This document shows, one piece after another, positions 6,378 through 13,625 of a DNA stretch of 13,625 nt; the stretch's first letter is position 1; the number at the start of each line of letters is the position of its first letter. This DNA is from Candidatus Woesearchaeota archaeon (GTDB lineage Archaea; Nanobdellota; Nanobdellia; Woesearchaeales; GW2011-AR15), in the NCBI GenBank assembly GCA_016934775.1, contig JAFGSP010000003.1:1-13625 (forward strand), written 5' to 3'. Below the pieces are notes generated by a model. That model did no database searches. It was given only the letters and a program-made list of their open reading frames with translations, and was not told the origin of the DNA. The position numbers and the translations under genes were made by a program.

Positions 6378-6735
6378 CCTTCTTGACCCTGTTCAGCAAG
6401 TCAGCATTTTCAAATGGCTTGGTAATATAATCACTGACATTCAGGTCTTCCAGGACTTTTTTACCAACTTCAGAAAATCTTGCAACTGTCACAAATATGA
6501 CTTTTAGGTTTTTTGTTTTTGGATTTTCTCTGATTTTCTCGCATACTTCTCTGCCTGACATCCCGGGCATCATCATATCAAGAATAACAAGATCCGGAAT
6601 CTCTTTTTCAAGCTTCAGCAAAGCGTCTTTGCCTGTCGGAGCCAATATTGTCTTGTATCCGCCTGACTCCAATATCCCCTGTTCAAGCTCAAGGATATGC
6701 GGCTCATCATCAACAATAAGTATTTTCTTTGCCAT
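6367..6735 (-). CDS. Stand-alone CheY-like response regulator receiver
   Basis: 122 residues, exactly one receiver domain and no output domain. All key residues are present: acidic pair Asp9-Asp10 in ILIVDDEP, phosphoacceptor Asp53 in LVILDMMMPGMSG, switch Thr83 in VIFVTVA, Tyr103 in DYITKPF, and Lys106-Pro107. It should accept phosphate from the histidine kinase encoded just upstream (6805-8616). With no DNA-binding domain, it must act through a protein partner or a phosphorelay. It follows the kinase after 69 bases that contain its own TATA-like box, so it is probably expressed both alone and with the operon. The 3' end overlaps the convergent pseudo-ATPase gene by 11 bases. Confidence 0.93.
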   Translation of the reverse strand: MAKKILIVDDEPHILELEQGILESGGYKTILAPTGKDALLKLEKEIPDLVILDMMMPGMSGREVCEKIRENPKTKNLKVIFVTVARFSEVGKKVLEDLNVSDYITKPFENADLLNRVKKVIG

Positions 6736-6759
6736 TCTATTACTATTTAAAATCAGAGG

Positions 6760-6767
6760 TTAATAAA
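6760..6767 (-). promoter_or_regulatory. TATA-like box of the receiver gene
   Basis: The minus strand reads TTTATTAA, preceded by purine-rich GAAAAA, and ends 24 bases before the ATG at 6733-6735. This is the same spacing as at 5588-5595 and again predicts a leaderless transcript. No Shine-Dalgarno-like sequence lies immediately before the ATG. It implies the receiver can be made independently of the kinase operon. Confidence 0.45.
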
Positions 6768-6804
6768 TTTTTCTATTTTGCATGTGTATCCTGTTTTTTG
6801 TATG

Positions 6805-8616
6805 TCATGCTTTTTTTATGAACCCGCTCTTTTCAAGTTCTGCTTCGTCTATTTTCATTTGTGCCATGCCTTTTTCATCCAGGATGCCCTGCTTCTGGAA
6901 TTCGTATTTGGTGGCAATAATCTTATAACCTTTTTTTCTCAGATTTTTGAAAAACTCCAGAGTCTGCTCTTCCTCTAGCCTAGGTTTCATCGGAATCATA
7001 AATGAAAAAACAGAACCTTTCTCAGGGATGCTCTTCACCCATATTTTTCCACCCATCGCTTCAATGATTCCCTTACAGATAGCCAACCCGAGTCCTGATC
7101 CGCCGACTTTTCGGGTGAAAGATGAATCCACCTGGTAGAATCGTTGAAATATCTTATCCTGCTCTTGTTTTGGTATTCCCAGTCCTGTATCTTCTATACT
7201 AAAAACAATGAAATTACCCTTTTCAGATACAGTTACTCTGATTGAGCCTTTTTCAGTATAGTTGATAGCATTATTGACAATATTTGAAAGAACCTGCAAA
7301 AGCCTGGACTTATCTGTAATAAAAACAGGCAGATCCGGCTTGTATTCATAGATTGATTTGAGTTTCTTTGATTTGATGGAAAGATCTACAAGGTTATTCA
7401 AATCATCCATTATTTCTTTTACTGTAGTGTTCTCATAGTCAAATTTCATGGTTCCCATATCAAGTTTTGTAAGGTCAAGTATGTCTATTATCAGCTTTTC
7501 CAGTCTTCTTGTATCTTCCACAATCACTTCAAAATACTTTTGTCTCAGTGCTTTATTGTTCATTATCTTCGGGCTTTTCAGCAGCTCGGTGAACCCCCTT
7601 ATACTGGTAAGAGGCGTCTTAAGCTCATGGGCAGTTACAGAAAGAAACTCATCTTTTTTCTTGTCCATCAGCTTCAGTTCATTAATCTTTTCCTGCAAAT
7701 CAGCTCTTGCCTTTGATAATTCTTTGTTTGATTCATCGACATCCTCCAGTATGTTCAGTGTAGCAAGCTTTGTGTTCTCAAGTTCCTTTATCTTCTTGTT
7801 CAGTTCATGCATCCTTTTTTCAACTTCTTTTTCGAGAGTCTTATTTTGGGACTCGATAATTTTGTTTGATCTTTCTATTTTATTAAGCATAGTATTTATT
7901 GAATCTGACAGCTCATTAATCTCATCATTTGATTGGATATCTAATCTTACATCATAATCCCCCTCGCTCACTTTATGTACTATGCTCATAATTGAAGATA
8001 ACGGATCTGTGAAGATTTTCTTTGTGAATATATAAAGAACACTAAATGAGAATATGAAAAAAACCAGGCTGATAAACGTAATACTTAATAAAGAAGATTT
8101 CAGATTCTTTTCAAGAGAGGAGTAGCTGAAGATGAACCTTACAACATAACGGCGGCTTCCCCAGTCATCTGTGTAGGGCTGTATTATCTCAAGATATTTT
8201 GTATCTTTAAGATTAATATCTCTGCTGCTGATTTCTGTTGTGTGTAGCCTTGATTTCAAGGCTGAACCAGTTTCATCCATTTCCAGATCATGTTCATTGT
8301 TATTCAGAATTTCAGTTGAATCGAATAAAAGGTTATCTGAAAGACCATATATTTGAATCACTATCAAATCACTGTTAAGAGTAACAATATCTTTTGTCAG
8401 CTGTGATAATTTAAGCGATCCGGTATTTGAATACAGGTCATAATTTTTTATGAGAATCGGAACTGCTAAGGTAGAGAAAGACTCTGCTCTCTCTTTCATA
8501 TTTTGCTTATATATCCCAGATTCCCTTGTTATTATAACAAAGTTGCTAATGAGAAAGATACTCAAAAGACTAACAATAACTAATACTGAAAACTTAAGCT
8601 GGAGTCTCAATCTCAT
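6805..8616 (-). CDS. Transmembrane sensor histidine kinase (Cache-like sensor, HAMP, HisKA, HATPase)
   Basis: 603 residues. TM1 9-29; extracytoplasmic sensor about 31-175 with a Cache/PDC-like end (YLEIIQPYTDDWGSRRYVVR); TM2 about 176-198; HAMP about 199-252 (DPLSSIM...VSEGDYDVRL...DEINELSDSINTML); a long coiled coil about 245-322; HisKA with phosphoacceptor His330 in FLSVTAHELKTPLTSIRGF; HATPase with N-box NIVNNAINYTEKG (445-457), G1 DTGLGIP, F-box FQRFYQ and G2 GGSGLGLAICKGI. All catalytic motifs are intact, so it should autophosphorylate. After the ATPase domain there is an extra charged tail of about 55 residues (FFKNLRKKGYKIIATKYEF...), unusual for the family. The ATG directly abuts the stop of the upstream solute-binding protein gene (TAAATG) and has no Shine-Dalgarno site, implying coupled translation. 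Likely phosphate acceptor: the receiver at 6367-6735. Confidence 0.95.
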   Translation of the reverse strand: MRLRLQLKFSVLVIVSLLSIFLISNFVIITRESGIYKQNMKERAESFSTLAVPILIKNYDLYSNTGSLKLSQLTKDIVTLNSDLIVIQIYGLSDNLLFDSTEILNNNEHDLEMDETGSALKSRLHTTEISSRDINLKDTKYLEIIQPYTDDWGSRRYVVRFIFSYSSLEKNLKSSLLSITFISLVFFIFSFSVLYIFTKKIFTDPLSSIMSIVHKVSEGDYDVRLDIQSNDEINELSDSINTMLNKIERSNKIIESQNKTLEKEVEKRMHELNKKIKELENTKLATLNILEDVDESNKELSKARADLQEKINELKLMDKKKDEFLSVTAHELKTPLTSIRGFTELLKSPKIMNNKALRQKYFEVIVEDTRRLEKLIIDILDLTKLDMGTMKFDYENTTVKEIMDDLNNLVDLSIKSKKLKSIYEYKPDLPVFITDKSRLLQVLSNIVNNAINYTEKGSIRVTVSEKGNFIVFSIEDTGLGIPKQEQDKIFQRFYQVDSSFTRKVGGSGLGLAICKGIIEAMGGKIWVKSIPEKGSVFSFMIPMKPRLEEEQTLEFFKNLRKKGYKIIATKYEFQKQGILDEKGMAQMKIDEAELEKSGFIKKA

Positions 8617-10179
8617 TTATTCTTTTAGCTCAATATCCTCAATTTTTATTATTCCCCGTGTCCTGGGCTTCATTACTATATCAGGAGATGATCCGTACAT
8701 TATCTCTTCTGAATGAAGCGGAATCCATACAACTTCGTCAGCAGCTATAGCAAATCCTTCCTGCATATAAGAAAGCCTCTCAACCGGATCAACTGTTGAC
8801 AAGACCAGTTTTCCCAATTCATCGACTCTTGGATTTGAATAATACCCGTGGTTGTAGAAAGGGGTGTCTGTTGTTGTGTTGACAGTCATGAGAAAATATT
8901 CATAGATCTCCCCGCCATCAGCATCAGCTGACCAGCCCATAAGGAAAAAACAAGATTGCCTGGAATTTTTCTTAGCAAAAAATACGCTTCGGGTATTTAA
9001 GGACAGATCAACATCTATTCCTACTTCTGAAAGCTTTTCAACCACGTATTCGCATATCTGCGCATCATTAAGATACCTGTCGTTTGGACAATCCATCGTA
9101 ATGCTAAACCCATTTGGATAACCCGCTTCTGCTAGCAATTCCTTAGCCTTTTCAGGATCATAAGTCAACCGGGTTATATTCGGATTATATCCGAAGATAC
9201 TTTGGGGTATGAACTGAGATGCCTGCTGGGCATATCCTTCCATAATATTTTCTACTATGTAATTTTCATCAATTGCATGATATATTGCTCTTCTTACCCT
9301 GACATCAGACAAAGGATTAATCGAATCCTCAGCGCAATTGCTGCCATCTTCCCTGAAATCAAAGCCTAAAAACATTATCCTTGGCGTCGCTGTCAATATG
9401 ACCTCTTTTCCTTTTTCTCTTGACACTTCTATATCTTCCATAGGCAAGAATTCAACAATATCTAAGTCATCATCTAATAATGCCTGGGTCCTCTCTGTGT
9501 CGTTTGAGATGAATCTAAAAACAACTGTATCTGCAATTGGTTTTTTCCCCCAGTAATCATCAAATCTGGTCATAGTGACATGGTCCTCCGGAACATATTC
9601 AGCCAGCTTATATGCGCCTGTGCCAACAGAAAATTCGTTTTCCCCTGATTCCTCATACTCTTTTGACAGCATGTAGACATCCACAATCTTGTATAAAAGC
9701 ACAGGAGCCGGAGCCGTTGTCTTAATATCTACAGTATAAGGGCCTACAACTGTAATTTCATCAATCATTGCCACTTGTTCATACAATACATGATCAGGAT
9801 TATTTTTTATCAGTTCAAAAGAGTATTTTACATCCTCTGCTGTGAAATCATTTCCATTATGGAATTTGACATCATCCCTAAGATTAAATCTCCATGTTAG
9901 TTCATCAAGATTCTCCCATGACTCTGCCAGTGCAGGAGCAATCCTGTAGTCTTTATCAAACTCCACAAGGCCTGTAAACATGTTAAAGTTCACACCTATA
10001 GTTGTAGACTCATATGCTGTGACATCCGGATATATCCCGACTATGGGCCCTTTTAGGCCGATTGCCAGAATTTCTTTATCTGCCTGAGAAACAGAAACAT
10101 CTGTTTCTGCATCTGGCAGTGTACATCCAACTATGCAGATCACTAATAATAGTGACAACAATAACGCTATTTTTTTCAT
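8617..10179 (-). CDS. Solute-binding lipoprotein, oligopeptide (family 5) type
   Basis: 520 residues, normal length for SBP family 5 (OppA/DppA-like). The N-terminus MKKIALLLSLLLVICIVGC is a lipoprotein signal with Cys19 as the lipidation site, so the mature protein is anchored outside the membrane. Family signatures: LAESWEN...WRFNLRDDVKFHNGNDFTAEDVKYSFE (84-122), GTGAYKL (187-192), PLSDVRVRRAIYHAID (289-304), YDPEKAKELLAEAGYPNG (340-357) and the C-terminal VWIPLHSEE. The substrate is not readable from sequence; peptides are the family default. No permease or ATPase gene lies in the window. It overlaps the upstream PAS/GAF gene by ATGA and abuts the kinase gene downstream, so its job is probably ligand sensing for that kinase, not import. 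A transporter beyond the right edge cannot be excluded. Confidence 0.92.
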   Translation of the reverse strand: MKKIALLLSLLLVICIVGCTLPDAETDVSVSQADKEILAIGLKGPIVGIYPDVTAYESTTIGVNFNMFTGLVEFDKDYRIAPALAESWENLDELTWRFNLRDDVKFHNGNDFTAEDVKYSFELIKNNPDHVLYEQVAMIDEITVVGPYTVDIKTTAPAPVLLYKIVDVYMLSKEYEESGENEFSVGTGAYKLAEYVPEDHVTMTRFDDYWGKKPIADTVVFRFISNDTERTQALLDDDLDIVEFLPMEDIEVSREKGKEVILTATPRIMFLGFDFREDGSNCAEDSINPLSDVRVRRAIYHAIDENYIVENIMEGYAQQASQFIPQSIFGYNPNITRLTYDPEKAKELLAEAGYPNGFSITMDCPNDRYLNDAQICEYVVEKLSEVGIDVDLSLNTRSVFFAKKNSRQSCFFLMGWSADADGGEIYEYFLMTVNTTTDTPFYNHGYYSNPRVDELGKLVLSTVDPVERLSYMQEGFAIAADEVVWIPLHSEEIMYGSSPDIVMKPRTRGIIKIEDIELKE

Positions 10180-12260
10180 TTTTGCACCTCTAATCTTGCC
10201 TGTAATTCTTTTATCTTCTTTTTTAACTCAATCATTCGCAATTCTCTTCCCACTGTTAGATTATGAAACCTTTCAAGCTCTGATACTCTCTGTTTCAGTT
10301 CTTCTGTGAGTTTTTCTCTTTCTTGTTCATATTTTAGCTTGAGTGTAATATCTTCGCCAAGAGCTATGACTGATTCAATATTGCCCTGGTCATCTTTTAT
10401 TATGGAATTAGACCAGTTCATCATTAACTCTTTTCCATCCCTTACAATAATCGGGTTTGTATAGGTGTTTTCGCTTTCAGATTCTAAAAGGCTCCTGAAA
10501 ACTTTCTCAACCGGAACTTTATCGCCCTCTTTAATGAATTTGAGGAACCAGTTCTTCCCTATCACTTCGTCTTTTTTATATCCTGATATTTTCTCAGCCA
10601 CATTATTAAACAGGACAATATCCCCCTTTACATCCAGGCCCACTATAAACAAAGGGGCTGTCTCGATTATCTTCTCTGAGAAGTCCTTGGCTTTTTCCAA
10701 CTGGTCTAAGGTATTGAATCTGACGATGATTTCGCCCAGCTGGGAAACTAGATTAGTTATGACTAACCTGGTCTGCTCTGAAAACATCTCCTGTGTGTGG
10801 GATGCAACATTAAGGCATGCTATGACATTATCCTGAAAAGTGATAGGCAGGACAGCTATTGCTTTAATCCCTTCTTTCTTCTTTTGATTATCCTTTCTTA
10901 CAGACAGTCTATCATATCTGGTGAAGATTGGCTGCGATTTCATTACAATTCTATATTGGCTTGATTTGAACTTGTAGCTAGTTGTCTCCTTAATGAAAGA
11001 AGCAGGCAGGCCCACATGATGTATGAGTTCAAGCTCTTTGACCTCATTATCCACAAGGTATATCCCTCCGCAATCAATCTCATCAATGGACATGAGCTTT
11101 TCAAGAAAAAGCGCCATTGCTTCTTTAAGTGTTTTGCTTACTGAAAACGCAAACCCGATATCACGTTGTATAATTGTAAAATCTTCTGATTCTTTATCAG
11201 GGGTGATATTCCTGGCAATCCCAAGGATATCCTTGATTTTACCATTCCCGTCTTTAAGGACAATCTCATTGATTTCCAGAAGGACTTTTTTCCTGTTTTT
11301 TGCCAGAAGCTCCAATAAGTAAGGCGTATTTCTCTTATCCGGCCTGGCCTGATTCCCTGAGAATCCCAGCCTAGACCAGTTTTTTTTCATATATTCAGGA
11401 GTATATCCTAAAAGCGCTTTTGACTGCGGACTGCAAAAAGTCATATTCCTTTCTTTGTCAAGAACATAATACATATCCCTGCTATAATTGAATAATGCCT
11501 TGAGTTTCTCTTCGCTCTCCTTGATTTCCTGCTCTGACTTTTTTTTCTCTGTTATATCCTTATCAACACCCCTATATCCTTCCAGGCTGCCGGATTCATC
11601 AAGTATAGGAACCCCGTTTGTCAACAATATTATCTCTTTGCCATCTTTACGCAGGTTACTGTTTTCCAGATCTACGATTGGCTTTTTTAATGATGATATC
11701 TTCCCGAATATTAATCTTATTTTTCTTGCTTCATCTTTAGGCATAAAGTAAAAGGGGGATTTTCCTACAATCTCCTTCGGTGAATAGCCCATGATTTTTT
11801 TTACGCCGGCAGATGCATAGATGTATTTTCCATTTCTATCTACTTCCCAGACAAAATCCCCTGAACATAACGCCAAGTCATAGAATCTCTTCTCAGATTC
11901 ATCAAGCCTGGATTTCAAATTAGGCGGAACAGGGCCTTCTTCCTTGAGCCTAGAAGACATAAATAACACATAATCAACTTTATTATCCCTCTTTATCGGA
12001 AAAGAAATTGTCTTGTATCCGTTCCTTTCTTCTTTGACCATGCGATGCATGTTGAAAGCTTCTGTTATTGCAAATTCATTGCAATATGCTGTCTCTTTGA
12101 ATACTTCATGGCATGATTTGTCTCTAACAGACGAAAGCCTGTAACCCTGTTTTTCCAAAGCTTTATTGATCCACTTAATCTTAAGGTCCTGACTCACCAG
12201 AACCATATATGAACAAGAAAATTCACCAAAAGATAATATCAATTCAAGTATATTTTTCAT
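10176..12260 (-). CDS. Cytoplasmic PAS/GAF multi-sensor protein without a kinase domain
   Basis: 694 residues from the ATG at 12258-12260; a TTG just before it is possible, but the GAGGG site fits the ATG with five-base spacing. Residue numbers here count from the TTG, so subtract one for the ATG. Domains: PAS-like about 10-105 with Cys51 and Cys61; canonical PAS about 124-240 (YIYASAGVKKIMGYSPKEIVG, ending GYRGVDKDITEKKK); PAS about 250-352; GAF about 365-515 (GGIYLVD...AVLPITFQDNVIACLNVAS); PAS about 520-642 (GEDITLK ending); then a coiled coil LERFHNLTVGRELRMIELKK to the stop. I recall that coiled coil from archaeal and bacterial sensor kinases, where it leads into the phosphotransfer domain. 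Here the gene ends and no H-box or ATPase motif follows. No membrane segments. It probably senses small ligands, redox state or metabolites and acts on the neighbouring kinase in trans. Confidence 0.9.
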   Translation of the reverse strand: MKNILELILSFGEFSCSYMVLVSQDLKIKWINKALEKQGYRLSSVRDKSCHEVFKETAYCNEFAITEAFNMHRMVKEERNGYKTISFPIKRDNKVDYVLFMSSRLKEEGPVPPNLKSRLDESEKRFYDLALCSGDFVWEVDRNGKYIYASAGVKKIMGYSPKEIVGKSPFYFMPKDEARKIRLIFGKISSLKKPIVDLENSNLRKDGKEIILLTNGVPILDESGSLEGYRGVDKDITEKKKSEQEIKESEEKLKALFNYSRDMYYVLDKERNMTFCSPQSKALLGYTPEYMKKNWSRLGFSGNQARPDKRNTPYLLELLAKNRKKVLLEINEIVLKDGNGKIKDILGIARNITPDKESEDFTIIQRDIGFAFSVSKTLKEAMALFLEKLMSIDEIDCGGIYLVDNEVKELELIHHVGLPASFIKETTSYKFKSSQYRIVMKSQPIFTRYDRLSVRKDNQKKKEGIKAIAVLPITFQDNVIACLNVASHTQEMFSEQTRLVITNLVSQLGEIIVRFNTLDQLEKAKDFSEKIIETAPLFIVGLDVKGDIVLFNNVAEKISGYKKDEVIGKNWFLKFIKEGDKVPVEKVFRSLLESESENTYTNPIIVRDGKELMMNWSNSIIKDDQGNIESVIALGEDITLKLKYEQEREKLTEELKQRVSELERFHNLTVGRELRMIELKKKIKELQARLEVQK
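10185..10190 (-). promoter_or_regulatory. Shine-Dalgarno site of the solute-binding protein gene
   Basis: The minus strand reads GAGGTG, five bases before the ATG at 10177-10179. It lies inside the 3' end of the PAS/GAF gene. It fixes the start of the lipoprotein signal peptide and, with the ATGA overlap, shows operon-internal translation by ribosome binding. Confidence 0.75.
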
Positions 12261-12265
12261 CAATT

Positions 12266-12270
12266 CCCTC
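12266..12270 (-). promoter_or_regulatory. Shine-Dalgarno site deciding the PAS/GAF start
   Basis: The minus strand reads GAGGG followed by AATTG and ATG. Spacing to the ATG (12258-12260) is five bases, the same as for the next gene in the operon; spacing to the preceding TTG is only two. The site lies in the 25-base gap after the upstream gene, so the pair is co-transcribed. Confidence 0.65.
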
Positions 12271-12285
12271 TTTTTTAGTCATATG

Positions 12286-13625
12286 TTATTCAATTTCCTT
12301 TTTATTTTTTACTCTGTCATTCAACAATGCTAAATTCCTTGTCAGATCAACTATCCTGTTCTGATAGGTTTCCCTGTTTATTTCATACTCTTTTCTGGAA
12401 ATTATCTTATTATCAAAATAATCTTTCTGGTTCTTCTTCACATATTCCATAAGATCTTCCCGCTCTTTAGTATAGTTTATTATTTTTTTCTGACGAACAT
12501 ATTCTGATATCCTGTTTGAGAAAATAAGTCCGACAATTATTGATATCAGAAACACAACCAGGATATATTCAACATTATCTGTCAAGAGCTCAATTAGGGA
12601 TTTATTCTCCTTTTCCACTGCTGAAAACGCTATCTGCTCAGATTTGTATATTGTTATCTCCTGACTAAGTTTCTCCAATCCCTGGCTGGCTTGCTCAAAT
12701 TCTGAATCAAGATATGATGAATAAGTAGCTGATAAAGAAAGATTAAACTCGGTTATCTTCCCGTTATTTGAAGCTGGAGCTATCTCTTCTAACAACTGTA
12801 CCATCTTCATGTATTCAGACTGATATTCCTGTGCTGATTCATAAAGCAGATCTGCATCTTTTTCCAAGCTTCCAATCCTTGAATATTTCCCGTTTTCTGA
12901 ATAATAGAGGATCTCCTGAAAAATATCATTTAACTTCTTGATACTGATAGACTGATTATTGAAATATTCGATGTAATATTTTACTTTTTTTAAAGAGATT
13001 ATTGATTCATTGATATAAGCCACATCATCAATCAGAACATCTATTCCAAGTAAATCCTGGTCGGATTTAGCTTTTTGTATCTTTGCCAGGAGAGTCTTAA
13101 TCATGTTTGAATCTATCTCGAGTGAATCAAATAAAACTTCAACCTCTGAAAGATCAGTGGCTGCCTCCTCAAAGAGAACACTTCCCTCGTATGAAAAAAC
13201 ATCATCTACTGATTCCAGAAGCAACACAGAATTCTCATATCTTGAATGCTGGAAATGCTCTTTAGCCAATTCTATTTTTTGATAATCTGAAGAATTGACC
13301 TCAATCCCGTGTTTCTTCAGGATTTCGGCCTCTTTGATTATCATGATCTGGAAATCATATGCATCTTTTGCTTTTATGGAAACATTCCTAAACAGGCTTG
13401 CTGTCCTGTAGAATTCAATATTGTCATTGTTCCTGTATAAGTCTGCCTCTTCCAAGATGTCACTGAGCCTCTCACATTCATAGCCAAAAGATTCATAGTC
13501 TCTAATATAATTTTCCATTGCCAGAAAAACAACATCTGGTGAATCTGCAGCATCATATTCAAAATCAGTTATTGCCATACTTAGAGGGAAATAAGCTATA
13601 AGGAGGCTTCCCAGGATTATGATAA
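12286..13625 (-). CDS. Secreted-anchored helical protein with one TM helix and cytoplasmic coiled coil (5' end cut by window edge)
   Basis: The first in-window ATG (13576-13578) is not a credible start: the frame continues upstream to the edge as IIILGSLLIAYFPLSMA, the hydrophobic core and cleavage region of a signal peptide. The true start is therefore outside. Counting from that ATG, residues about 4-330 are acidic, mostly helical and extracytoplasmic, with repeated helix pairs (RYENSVLLLESVDDVF; ISLKKVKYYIEYFNNQ) and a possible metal- or peptide-binding role that cannot be specified. One TM helix follows at 336-356 (VEYILVVFLISIIVGLIF), then a basic stop-transfer segment and a coiled-coil tail with KDYFDNKIISRKEYEINRE, like the short DYFxxGKIS-x-x-EY tails (SHOCT-like) common in archaeal membrane proteins. 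It is the first visible gene of the sensor operon. I do not recognise a family; a scaffold or signal-transfer role is inference. Confidence 0.82.
   Translation of the reverse strand, partial: IIILGSLLIAYFPLSMAITDFEYDAADSPDVVFLAMENYIRDYESFGYECERLSDILEEADLYRNNDNIEFYRTASLFRNVSIKAKDAYDFQIMIIKEAEILKKHGIEVNSSDYQKIELAKEHFQHSRYENSVLLLESVDDVFSYEGSVLFEEAATDLSEVEVLFDSLEIDSNMIKTLLAKIQKAKSDQDLLGIDVLIDDVAYINESIISLKKVKYYIEYFNNQSISIKKLNDIFQEILYYSENGKYSRIGSLEKDADLLYESAQEYQSEYMKMVQLLEEIAPASNNGKITEFNLSLSATYSSYLDSEFEQASQGLEKLSQEITIYKSEQIAFSAVEKENKSLIELLTDNVEYILVVFLISIIVGLIFSNRISEYVRQKKIINYTKEREDLMEYVKKNQKDYFDNKIISRKEYEINRETYQNRIVDLTRNLALLNDRVKNKKEIE

Noticed and set aside
7448..7957. A 169-residue Ser/Phe-rich reading frame on the plus strand
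   Set aside because: It is antisense to the coiled coil and HisKA region of the histidine kinase, whose motifs are unambiguous; its Ser/Phe richness mirrors Glu/Lys codons on the other strand.
10176..12260. Annotation of the PAS/GAF protein as a sensor histidine kinase
   Set aside because: No H-box, N-box or G-box motifs occur; the chain ends after the coiled-coil linker.
13374..13562. A 62-residue Met/Leu/Ile/Trp-rich frame on the minus strand
   Set aside because: It lies in another frame inside the external domain of the coiled-coil membrane protein, which runs uninterrupted to the window edge.

Overview
The window looks like a chromosomal segment from a low-GC archaeon, most likely a DPANN-type lineage such as Woesearchaeota or Pacearchaeota. 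Four things support this. The first genes of transcription units have TATA-like boxes, several placed so close to the start codon that the mRNA would be leaderless, while genes inside the operon have Shine-Dalgarno sites. There is a pair of archaeal-type RecA/KaiC-like proteins without a P-loop. There is a winged-helix regulator of the kind common in these groups. The large surface protein carries segments I recall from DPANN cell-surface proteins. The taxonomic call is inference; there is no rRNA or other marker gene. TGA is used as a stop, so the code is standard.

Layout. Positions 1-3888 (minus strand) hold the first 1296 residues of a giant secreted or cell-surface protein whose C-terminus lies beyond the left edge. 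Its start overlaps the end of a 191-residue winged-helix regulator (3881-4456). A 269-base AT-rich gap with a hairpin and U-run signals follows. Next comes a small two-helix membrane protein (4726-4980) and a KaiC-like pseudo-ATPase (5042-5563), both on the minus strand. Across a divergent promoter region, a second, paralogous pseudo-ATPase (5808-6377, plus) runs tail to tail into a stand-alone CheY-like receiver (6367-6735, minus). The rest, 6805 to the right edge, is one tightly packed minus-strand operon. In transcription order it encodes a membrane-anchored helical surface protein (5' end outside the window), a PAS/PAS/PAS/GAF/PAS sensor with no kinase domain, a lipoprotein solute-binding protein of the oligopeptide family, and a transmembrane sensor histidine kinase.

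How the genes may work together. The solute-binding lipoprotein lies directly against the histidine kinase gene (stop codon abutting start codon), and no ABC permease or ATPase is in view. The simplest reading is that the binding protein supplies a ligand signal to the kinase. The PAS/GAF protein and the coiled-coil membrane protein would be accessory sensors or scaffolds, the separate receiver a phosphotransfer partner, and the two pseudo-ATPases and the winged-helix protein possible downstream elements. This is inference from gene order. The surface protein adjoins this signalling cluster and contains three tandem phage tail-collar-like modules with paired His-x-His motifs plus a glycine-rich domain, so it looks like an adhesin built from tail-fibre-like parts.

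I see no tRNA, rRNA, CRISPR array, transposase or integrase.
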